A stretch of DNA of 36,153 bases from assembly GCA_001247695.2 (NCBI GenBank), contig LGRX02014006.1, positions 1 through 36,153 on the forward strand, read 5' to 3'. Under the pieces are notes generated by a model. That model was not told the DNA's origin and made no database searches. It saw nothing but the letters and a program-made list of their open reading frames with translations. Both the position numbers and the translations under genes were made by a program. Every line of letters starts with the position of its first letter. Within the stretch, counting starts at the first letter, position 1. This stretch comes from Cymbomonas tetramitiformis (lineage: Eukaryota > Chlorophyta > Pyramimonadophyceae > Pyramimonadales > Pyramimonadaceae). Shown in pieces: positions 18,058 to 27,131 of this stretch.

Positions 18058-19850
18058 TTAACCCACCGTAAGATTAGTAGAATAGGCAATACCAGTAGTG
18101 GGTTGGAGTGGGACTGGTGGGGGAATACGGAGGGCTGTCTGGGCCATGCCTTTTGCGGGCGAGCGAGGGGGGCTGTTGGGGGCTTCGTGATGACCGGGTG
18201 CCTGCGGCACCTCCTCATCGTGGGGAGCGAGGGGCGCGTCGGCGGTGGGGTTGCGCGTGCCCCTCAGGAAGGGGTTGCCGTGCTCCATGATGGCAGCGTA
18301 CGAGTGGAAGTGCACGATGGTGTCCACTGGCGCTGCATCGTTGGGCGGGGATTCGGCGAGGCGGGTGCTTTGCTGCCCAGCGTGGTGAGTGCGTCGTGTG
18401 GGGGGCGGCACGCTGTGGTAGTCGTAGGACTGCGCGTGCCACGTGGGTGTGTTGCCAGCGGGGACAGCGTGGTTGGAGGAGCTGGGGTTGCCCTCATTGC
18501 TGCCGTACTGCTGGTCGAACTCCACTTTGGTCAGCGGTTTCTGGCCCTTGGCGACGCGGTCGTGGTTTACGATCAGCATGTTCATCAGGTGCCGCATCGC
18601 GTAGGGCATCTTCCCCTTATTGACCCATGCGTCGTATAAGGCAGTTTTGCCGCTTATGTGGCAGGGCAGTGTAGGGTTATGGAAAAGGTGCAGTGGTCTA
18701 TGGCAGAAGACGCAGTCGCCGTTGGGCCCGCCGATGTTGTCGCTGCACACGTTGGTCGCAGTGCGGAGCGTGGCTGCCGCGGGCTCCGTGTTGAAGGAGG
18801 ATGTTGATGCCGGGCGTGTGAGCTGACCCAGGAGCTTCCGTCCAGTGGGGTTGAGGCCGGATGGGTCAAAGTTGCTGTCCGCGGGTCGCGGAGCTGACAA
18901 GCGGGGGCGAGGGCTATCACTCCTGGTGGTGGAGGTGCGTGGGGGGATCAGCGGCGGGGCAGGCAGACCGAAGTTGTGTTTGTTCTGACCGGTGATCAGC
19001 ATATTCGCCAAGGTGGACTTGGTGGGCCCTTCCGCGTACGCCCCACAGTACTGGATCAGGTTCTGCTGCTCGAGGTTCGCCTTCATGATCTTTGTTTCCA
19101 TGCTTTTCAGCCTGGTGTGCACGTCCTGCGCGACGTCGGTCACCTCGGCGAGCGTGTACTCTTCGGCGACGTTCATAGCCTTGCTGAACCGCTCTCGGAC
19201 GATACCCGCGAGGTGCTCGGGCAAAGCTTGTACTATAAACAGGCCGGCCGTCTGGGGGTTGATCACCTTTTGCGTGGAATCGTGGGGCAAGTTGACTCGC
19301 TCCATGAGCCCCACCAGCCGGTCCCTGAGGGCGTTCGGGTCCTCGCCGGCCAGCATCTGCAGGTTCTTGATCTCGTCCTGGGCGGCCTCGGCGGACAAGT
19401 CAGCGCATTTCAGCCTCAGAAGGAAGAAGAGCACGCGCCATGCGGCGTCCCAGTCGATGACCTGGCCGGTCAGCACCTGGAAGTGGTCTTCGCGGGGGAA
19501 ACGGGGAATGTTATGGGCTCGCACATGTACCCGGTTTGCGGGGGGTACGACTCGGTCTCCTCCAGGATCAGCTGAGGCAACGTTTTGCTCGAGCTGTTGG
19601 GCGTCAGCACGAATCGACTGACGGCGCGGGTGGCGGTCTCCGTTCTGTTGAATATGGCGGGCAGGGAGCCGAATAGTGTGCCTTTGAGTTTGTTGACCTC
19701 GTCGCGCGTGAGCTCCACGTCGCGGTTCGCGTTCTTTTCGAACACGCGGTTGCTGAGGAAAGCGCTGAGCTCGTTGGCCAGATCGGTGAAGTCGCCGTTG
19801 GACATGTTGTCCTTGGTGACGATGGGCAGTGACTTCGGTTTGGAGGTCAT
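18058..19850 (-). CDS. Gag-like retroelement protein, split by a frame change near 19490
   Basis: The N-terminal part reads from ATG 19850. The coding pattern changes frame at a C-rich run (CCCCGTTTCCCCC on the minus strand, about 19490-19505), and the second frame continues to a TAA at 18060-18058. Upstream of the break the second frame is Gln/His/Arg-rich and looks non-coding. The middle holds WDAAWRVLFFLLRLK, ALRDRLVGLMERVNLP and FIVQALPEHLAGIVRERF, the usual layout of a Gag capsid domain. A CVFCHRPLHLFH...C motif (C-x2-C-x4-H-x8-C) resembles a variant zinc knuckle. The tail is Pro/Ser/His-rich. No reverse transcriptase or integrase follows, so this is a solo gag or a truncated element. 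The frame change could be damage, sequence error or programmed. Confidence 0.6.
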
Positions 19851-19962
19851 GTTGGTGATTTAACGCCTGCACACGCCGACCTCACCCCTTAAGTAGGGTA
19901 CGCGCAGAATGGCAGTTCCACTGTCGCATGGTTGTTCGTGTTGACTGCTGTCACTTAGTCAA

Positions 19963-20425
19963 AATCCTGAAATTTTCAGGAGCGGTTTACGCGTGCCACG
20001 CGTTTGCCAGGTCGAATCCTGAAATTTTCGAGCGGTTTACGCGCCGCCACGCGTCGCCGGGTCACGCTGCACGCCAGGCCGAATCAAATTTTCGTGAGCG
20101 GTTTACGCGTCGCTACGCGCCGCCGCCGCCACCGGCCGTGGTCGAATCCTGAAATTTTCAGGAGCGTTTTTACGCGTCGCTACGCGCCGCCGTCGCCGAA
20201 GCCATCGCCAGGTCGAATCCTGAAATTTTCAGGAGTGGTTTACGCGCTGCTACGCGCTGCTGCTGCTGGCCACTGCTCGTGGTCGAATCCTGAAATTTTC
20301 AGGAGCGGTTTACGCGCTGCTACGCGCTGCTGCTGCTGGCCACTGCTCGTGGTCGAATCCTGAAAATTTCAGGAGCGGTTTACGCGCTGCTACGCGCCGC
20401 TGCTGCTGGCCACTGCTCGTGGTCG
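19963..20425. repeat. GC-rich minisatellite of ~70-bp units with a CCTGAAATTTTCAGG core
   Basis: The core TCCTGAAATTTTCAGGAGCG followed by GTTTACGCG recurs at about 19965, 20017, 20083 (degenerate), 20147, 20217, 20287 and 20357. The last three units are 70 bp apart and nearly identical, with a CTGCTGCTGGCCACTGCTCG spacer. The core is itself a 15-bp inverted repeat. Long frames through the array reflect the repeat. Confidence 0.93.
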
Positions 20426-20456
20426 GAATGGAAGGGAGAAGGTTGAATTCAGGGCG

Positions 20457-20762
20457 TCAAAAATCCTGCATTGCCCAGGTTACGGGGCGAAGGGCGAAGT
20501 GTTCCGTGATGCGGGTCTGGCGGAGTCGTGAGGGACGTCGGCAGAGCGGGCATGATTCGTTGTGCGTCAACCACGTGGCCAGGCAGCGCGAGTGACAAAT
20601 ACGCCGTTCCTTCAGGCAGTGACACCGCAAGGCGTGGGACGCGCAGTGTTGCCACACTGGGACAGGCGCCATGCATATGACGCACTCGCTCAAGCAGGGC
20701 GCGGGGATTCGCCAGCAGCGGAGGCGACGAGACAATTCGTTGATGCGGCGCTGGTTGGTCAT
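20457..20762 (-). CDS. Small RING-CH (MARCH-type) zinc-finger protein
   Basis: The frame encodes 101 residues from ATG 20762; a GTG 54 bp upstream is also in frame. Cysteines and histidine fall at C27-x2-C30-x16-C47-x-C49-x7-H57-x2-C60-x10-C71-x2-C74. This matches the RING-CH consensus C-x2-C-x(10-45)-C-x-C-x7-H-x2-C-x(11-25)-C-x2-C with one residue fewer in the last loop. The Trp of CLATWL and the CPLCRR end are typical. RING-CH proteins are usually E3 ubiquitin ligases, often membrane-bound, but no membrane segment is visible here. It lies next to the minisatellite and upstream of the gag-like ORF on the same strand. It could be a solo domain or an exon of a longer protein. Confidence 0.6.
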   Translation of the reverse strand: MTNQRRINELSRRLRCWRIPAPCLSECVICMAPVPVWQHCASHALRCHCLKERRICHSRCLATWLTHNESCPLCRRPSRLRQTRITEHFALRPVTWAMQDF

Positions 20763-20829
20763 GCTCGCTCCGAAGCGGCGCGCGGCGTGAACGCCCCGTG
20801 GGAACGGCTGGGCCACCTCGCAACGGGGT

Positions 20830-22860
20830 GGGAGTTAGCGGAAAACTCAGAGAGGTATTTCAAAATCAACGGAAAGCGGAAGGTTCAGGAAACTCAGCAG
20901 AATCTTGGAAAAGGCCCTACTCTGAGAATTTCGAAAGTGCACAGGGTTGTATGTGCATCCCCAAAAGCCCTGACTGGCAACCTGACGAAAAGGTGCCTGG
21001 TCAGTGGGAAATCCTCAAGGAAAAACAGCACGGAGCGGCTCGAGCTCGAAAACTTCCAGCCCTCCGGGGCAGACTGGGGGAGCTTGACTTCGCAGCGAAG
21101 GCCGAGTGGACCGGGGGGCTCGACTTCTTGGGGGGCCAAGGGTCAGCGGGCAGCGGAGACCAGATTCACAGCTCGCTCGGGCTGGCTGAAACGGTTAAAT
21201 TCAGCACCCGAGTTGGGCCAACCAGCCCGAGTGGGGATGCCCAAAACAGGAAACTGCAGCCGGCACTGACGTCACAGGGGTCGGCTCAGGCCACGTCGGC
21301 AAAAGTAACCAGTCGGAAGATATTCGAGGATTCATGGTGTTCAGGCAGCGGTCGAGCGTGGTGAATCCACTCGGCAGTCATATGGCCAGAGAGCGCGTGA
21401 ATGCACACTTAAAAACAGCAAAAAGAAGCCCGAAAAGGGGAACGGTCGTCTCGTCGACGTCTGAAAAGTCGTCAGAGGTGTTGAGTTGGGACGTCGTCGT
21501 GAGGAGCCACGCTTAGCCGAGCGTGCTGAATTTCCATATTTGTGCTGAATTCAGACTAGTTAAAAAGAAAAGTTGCTGGCTGTCTCGGCGTCACCGTACG
21601 CCTCCTCAACACTCTCAGGATGGGAATTCACGGGAGTGCGAAATATCACGCCTCACCTGAGAATTCCCTCGGGAACTTGGCTAAGAAAAGTGGTCGTAAA
21701 CGACGAAGACGCTGTCTTCGTGCGGACACGGAGAAGAAAGGCAGCAGTGGCGTTAGTGAACGAAGATAACGCGGAGCTGCGGCACGCACACATACCGCAA
21801 ACGCACGCACATACACATGAATTCAGGGTACACTTTTGCGCGCCTGTGTATTGCTGCGAGGTGAATTCAAAAGTGCTCCGGGCTCCTCGTAGGCATAGCG
21901 GGGTCCTGCACGTCTGCCCGTTCCTTGCGAGAAAACATGGAAAGCTCTCACATACCGTACGGCGCCTCGGGCTTACCTCGACTGCGTGGAGCTGCGGTCT
22001 TCAGAACTGTGGATTCGCCTTCGGCTGCACGGGTGTGAATCTACGCCTAAGCGTTATAGCAGAGCGAGCGCGGTTGCGAATTCGGGTTCGCTGAACTTAT
22101 GCTATGCGTTGCGTACGGAACTCGCACCGAGCAAACTGTCCCTGACTGATTCAAGTGGGCGCTTTGTGCGTCTGGATTCGCAAGGTCACTGTAAATTCGG
22201 TGACGGAAAATATATTCAATACAAATTTACGCACGGCCAAGATGATTTTGAAAGGTTCAGAGTTATCTGCAGAATGTTTGAAAAGCGTCTCTATTCTTCT
22301 TAAGAAGCTAATTTCCTACAGGTGCAGCGAGGCCTTTGGTGACCTTTCGGTTCGCGATGTTTCGCCTTCTCCAATCAGCGGTCTGTTCAGCTGTGAACCG
22401 GTGCGGCGAACCGGAGATCTTGTGCACGTGGCGCGGCTGAGATGCTGTGGTGCCTGTGATATTTCTCGATCTTCGCGAGGCCGTGGATGGGCTCAGCCCG
22501 GTCCGGCGGACTTCATGTGACACCCGGTGGAGCGTCACCCTGTTTGCGAGAGCGTGAGCGCTCTGAGAGAAAAGCATTTTGATGAACAGGAGCTGGGTCC
22601 GAGTGAACATAACTCGGGTTTGGAGTTGCTGTCGTACGTGATGACGTGGCTGTCGTGCTGCTGAATAACTGACTGTGGTGTTTTGAGGTAACGTAGCGGC
22701 TGATACGCTGTGGGTGGCGTCTGTGGTTGCTGTGCTGGGGTGCTGTTGTCGTGACGGGTCGTATTGTCGTGCTTTGGTGTTTTGGGGTATTATGGTACGC
22801 GTGAAAAGTGCCATCGGGCGAATAACTGATTGTGAGGAAGGGGGTTTTTGATGGGCGTTG
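20830..22860. other. Stretch without a supported gene
   Basis: Several GC-driven open frames of 100-235 codons overlap each other on both strands, with no recognisable domain and Arg/Ser/Pro-rich composition. The one short piece that looks protein-like is on the plus strand at about 22150-22303 (FVRLDSQGHCKFGDGKYIQY), which ends at a TAA at 22301-22303. I cannot assign it. Frequent GAATTC-containing motifs (TGAATTCA and similar) occur between 21530 and 21870. Confidence 0.4.
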
Positions 22861-22867
22861 CAGCAGT

Positions 22868-23025
22868 CGGGAGGTGTCACTGAGGCCCGCACTCGCAAAG
22901 GGGATGAATCTGTGAGGCTCGCCCTTGTAAGGGAAGCAGTCAATGAGGACCGTACTCCTGAGAGGCGCGGCCAATGAGGCCCGCACTCGCGAGGGGGGAA
23001 GGCGTCACTGAGGCCCGCACTCATG
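22868..23025. repeat. Minisatellite of TGAGGCCCGCACTCGC units
   Basis: Five imperfect copies of (A/C)(A/C)TGAGGCCCGCACTCGCGA, about 30-40 bp apart, lie at roughly 22878, 22910, 22941, 22973 and 23007. Purine-rich spacers separate them. Confidence 0.75.
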
Positions 23026-23095
23026 TGTGTGCTGTGGCGAATTGGGGCGCAAGCTAGGTGTATGCCGGCATGTGCTTTCCTGGGGCCGTGCTGAA

Positions 23096-23285
23096 GCGAG
23101 ATTTATATCCGAAGGGTGACTGGCTGACGGGGACGTGTTTGGCGAGATTTATATCTGAAGGGTGACTGGCTGGCCTGGGAGCGCTGGTGGTACCTGAGTA
23201 CGAAAGCGGGGCGATGGCGTGACAGAGTGGGAAATAACTGGTATAACTGGTATAACTTGTATAACTGGTATAACTGGTTGAGCGA
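23096..23285. repeat. Short tandem repeats: 50-bp duplication and a TATAACTGG array
   Basis: GCGAGATTTATATC(C/T)GAAGG followed by GTGACTGGCTG occurs twice, at about 23097 and 23147. At 23236-23280 the 9-10-bp unit GTATAACTG is repeated about five times. No gene is supported in 22.9-23.6 kb. Confidence 0.8.
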
Positions 23286-24438
23286 GAACGGGGTCAGTCG
23301 ACTGGGAAAAAATGGTGCTGCAGAGTGGAGAAAAACGGTGATAACTGAGCGGGAACGTGGGTATAATTGCCTGAGGGGTGACAGGGATGTGGCGGAGCTG
23401 GGACAACGGGGAGGGAGACCGTCGTGGGCTGCAAAGGGTCCCCCGACCCTGTGGTTGGGCGTGTCCATAGTTGTGACATGATGACAGCCCCTAGGATGTC
23501 AGGTGTGGAAATGACAGATGCTATGAACTGTCTGACTACCGAAGTCGATATCGGAGATGGCGTTGATGACAGTGAAGAAGTCATAGTAGTCGAGCCGTAT
23601 CGGTGATGACACATATGACGGTGACACTGTCGGCGTGCCAAATCCAGCAGTTAAGTCCCGTAGAAAAATGTCCTCAAAGGCCTACAGCTCGCCGTAAATC
23701 AACCCACAAAACTTAGGCCATACCCGCGACTGCCGGTACTCCCACGCGCCGAGCGCCTTACTCCATCCCAAGCGTCCGGCTTCAGCCAATCATCCTGGCG
23801 GTGTCGCAGTGGCTAAATAAAGCGTAAGTGGGGCCAAACCTGTCAGATATATAGTTCGGAGTGAATAACTAGATAACTGGAAATAAACCCTGAGTTAACA
23901 CCCTAAGGGCGAATTCGTTTTTAGCAGTATGAGATCAGTATGAGTGCGGAAACATCCATAACCGCCACGGTAGTCAACTATTGGATATATATGAAGTATT
24001 GGTGTCCATATTGGGGACTTGGGCGAGGTCTCTCAACCCTTCAATGTCCACCAAACTCGGTATATCGAGTGGGGGACTTGGTGGAAAGTGCAGGGGTGTA
24101 CAGCAATTTCATGACCTAATCAAAAGTGCATTTTCGATGACGACGATGACTCGAAAATTACGCCAGACACTGTGTATAAAATTATTTTCGATCTGACGGT
24201 ACAATTACATGTACACAGTCATCGGACGCAGATGAATCGGTGTTGGGAAGCTCGAGACAGTTTGAAGCTGTTTCTGAATCGCTTTCGACTTTCGTTCACT
24301 TCAAAATACACCGCTGCTTTTGACCCGGGTCAGCAGCAACGGTGTATTTTTTATCATATATTATTGCACGACATACCATACAGCATATCACAGTGCATAT
24401 ATGCATACACTCCTCAAATGCGAACTCATGTCCAACTG

Positions 24439-24723
24439 CACGTGATCAGCTTCGCCTCCCTTGCGCGAAGATGATCACGTGAGGTTAGCCATCCGCACTA
24501 CAACGCGCCCGCACGAACAAACGTAACCACAAACCTGTATTCAAGTAGCTTGTGTCACGCACAACAAAATAGTTTACACGTTGCCAGGTTTGTTCATTTC
24601 ACTTGAGTGGATGAACAATCTACGTGACCTAGGCGGCTCCCCGGAATGCCGGTGCTCAAGGAATGGTATACATTCCTTGACGCAACCAGAGTACCGTGCT
24701 TGCTTAACGCCCGTTAAGCAAGC
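24439..24723. repeat. Cluster of hairpins
   Basis: There are three strong inverted repeats. At 24439-24481 CACGTGATCAGCTTCGC pairs with a 17-nt right arm (one mismatch, 9-nt loop). At 24657-24679 CAAGGAATG pairs across GTATA. At 24698-24723 GCTTGCTTAACG pairs across CC. All are perfect or nearly so, without shared sequence, so they are not copies of one repeat. Confidence 0.85.
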
Positions 24724-24852
24724 ATAGTGCAAGGCATACGATAAGTTCCAGATAAGTTCAACCGGGTGAAACGCGAATGGCTGCAGATTTCAGCGCTCTC
24801 CGCAAACCCAAACCCGATGGCGGCATCCTACCCTACCGGATGCTGGAAAGCG

Positions 24853-25046
24853 GGTGTCCGGACACCGCAGGAGGGTCAAAGGCATACACAAGTCCTCTAT
24901 ATATGCCTTTTTAAAACTACCTACGGTGTCCGAATTTCCCATGATGTTGTTTTTCACTGATTTTCAGAGGCCGCGGCATCATCCGCTCAGCCGGTGACCC
25001 CCGCGGTCCTACGTGTCGGTGGCCTCCGGGGGAATTCGGACACCGT
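24853..25046. repeat. GGTGTCCG palindromes and a 16-bp inverted repeat
   Basis: GGTGTCC plus its complement forms a perfect 14-bp palindrome at 24853-24866. ACGGTGTCCGAATTTCC at 24923-24939 pairs with GGAATTCGGACACCGT at 25031-25046. The loop of about 90 bp is GC-rich. No gene is supported. Confidence 0.75.
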
Positions 25047-26503
25047 ACGTCGACGTGTAAGGTCCTAATTGGTGGGTATTGTATGTCGCGTATCCCGGCG
25101 CATGCCGCGCGGTGCGCGAAAACGGCATGCACTGCAAGATACGGCGGCACTTTTGACGACTGGTGAACTCGTTGATCTGAACGGCAAGAAGAAGATTTGA
25201 GGCAATCACAGAAGCTCACAGTCCTCAGATATGGTGTGCGATTATATCGGCTTGTCAGTCAGTTACACTACAAATACAATCTTAAAATTGGAGACAAATT
25301 GCCGTAGGGTGTTTAGCTTGCAGATGACAAAAGCGTGCTCTATGGAGAGTGCTCTAAAGGCATCAAATATTTTTTTTCAATGCATATTTTCAATTCATAA
25401 TACGTCATCTCCCACTCATAATATCAAGTCAATAGTGGTGTCATGTTCATGGCACAACCCCAAAATGGCCCACAACAGTTGTTCAACAGATGTTCCTTAA
25501 GTATGGTGATGGTGGGTCACATAGATTCATGTGTGCACATACGGTGTGAGTGATAATGAGGTGCCATATCATCCACCTAGTTCCATAATATAAGGTATAC
25601 GCAGAATCGTGGCAAATGGATGTCTAGAACTTGAGTTATTGCCGAAATCGTGAAAATAAATTCCTAGAAAACAGGATCATATGAGCAGTATGGCAATTCG
25701 CCCTTAAGGTGTTAAGGGTTTCGGAATCAGAACGGTAAAAGTCTCTTGATAAAAGGGAGATACACATAGATACTAACGGGAGTTTCCCGACTACTGGTGA
25801 CGGTCACCCAGCCTACTTTAGGAAGTGATAAGTGACAGATTAAACTGTCGGTGTGTCACATCCAGCAAATGCATTTGTAGCATGTACCCTATCATTTTTG
25901 AGTTGCAACTTTTGGAGGACGTTCAAAAACATGCCATGCCATTCAAATATTTTAATCCAATAGAATTCCAGGTCAAACAAGCCGCCCAAGTACAAAATTT
26001 TATCCTAACATCATACCCAATCATACTTGCAAGATTATACATGTTGGCGACCTCGTATTGGGTGTATATACGCACTCAAATCGACCTTACACCTGTAAAA
26101 AACATTTTTGATCCAAGATTTTCAAATGTTTTTTTCGTTACTACGGATACTATGAATGCCAAATAGTGTTCGGATACGATAGATGTATGATGTGCCAAGT
26201 CGCATACTTCATGTAAACATGTTTATCGATTTTTAGAATGCTTAAGCATGTCAATATGTGCAGTAGTCTACTCGGAACATTGCTTTGGAATTCGGCGAGA
26301 GCAGATTTTTGGATGGCCGATTTTGATGAAATCTAATTTTTTTCGTGGGTGCATGACATTGTGAGGCGGGATGTATACCGCAGTATTGTGGATTCCGAAG
26401 ATGCTGTACATTGTAGAGGGCACGAATAGGTCATGTTGAAGTATTTTTAAGTGCAGTGGGCACTAGGAAGGCCACTTAGTGAGTGTAGGTGGGTTGGGAA
26501 CTT

Positions 26504-26727
26504 CCGGTCCTTGTGGGAGGACCGGCCTTTTTATTTAATTTCGAGCGGTTTCGCCCCCACTTTTCAATAACGTAAACCACATCGCTACACCGAGTATTAC
26601 ACCCAACACACGTTTTTAGATAATTATTGGACACCTAAATATGACCCCAAAGCACTCATACCAACTATATCGAAAAAACGCGGCATATATCCCAAATTCA
26701 CTTCGGTCCTTGTGGGAGGACCGGACC
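26504..26727. repeat. Two copies of a CCGGTCC/GGACCGG hairpin, 200 bp apart
   Basis: CGGTCCTTGTGGGAGGACCG appears identically at about 26505 and 26704. Each forms a 7-8-bp stem with an 8-nt loop. The first is followed by CCTTTTTA, resembling a simple terminator for RNA polymerase III or a bacterial-type hairpin. From 25720 to 26960 no gene is supported. Confidence 0.75.
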
Positions 26728-27131
26728 TTCGGGTAGTAGCCACTAAAATTCACAATCGGACGACTTCGATTTTCCGAGTGGCGTCTCTAACATTGCGCGC
26801 GAAAAGAGCCGCTAAGCGAGCGATCCGTATATTGCCACTGACATGGCGTGACACTCGCTTCCATTGGACGAAAAATACATTAAAAGAAATATGCCTTTAT
26901 GGAGGTCAACACGGCCGAATGACAATTTTCGGTCTACCAGTCACCAATGAGAGCACAGCAGGTTGACTCTAAAGAGCATCCTTGATACACGTGTGATGCC
27001 TTCATTCGGCCGTTGCTGCTTGGAATTGCTCCCTGAAGTTGCTCATGCAATCAAAGCTTCAGTCGGTTCAGTAGGTATAAACATCCCCAGCTCGCTTCAA
27101 AAGCGACGACGGGAGTACACCGAATTGTTTC

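Larger units (their letters stand above)
23894..25717. mobile_element. Candidate ~1.8-kb non-autonomous element with ~21-bp terminal inverted repeats
   Basis: TTAACACCCTAAGGGCGAAT at 23895 is matched in inverted orientation at the right end (AATTCGCCCTTAAGGTGTTA from 25695), with one mismatch over about 21 bp. No transposase-like frame lies between the ends. The interior has several perfect hairpins, listed separately. No clear target-site duplication was found, so the boundaries are tentative. Confidence 0.4.

Noticed and set aside
18103..19621. Plus-strand frames of up to 209 codons opposite the gag-like ORF
   Set aside because: They mirror the minus-strand coding sequence, which has the domain evidence.
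19963..20425. GGTCGAATCC in the minisatellite as tRNA T-arms
   Set aside because: The unit repeats every ~70 bp but lacks acceptor and D-arm pairing; the adjacent CCTGAAATTTTCAGG accounts for the symmetry.
20562..22094. Overlapping plus-strand frames of 173-235 codons
   Set aside because: High GC explains their length; they overlap one another and the RING-CH gene and show no recognisable motif.
23895..25710. Cloning-vector contamination, because AAGGGCGAATTCG resembles a TA-cloning vector junction
   Set aside because: The match is short, the sequence beyond it does not continue as I would expect for a polylinker, and the two sites form inverted ends around ordinary-looking genomic DNA.
25825..26166. 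Plus-strand frame of 113 codons
   Set aside because: AT-rich sequence in a repeat-laden stretch, with no motif and no splice context.
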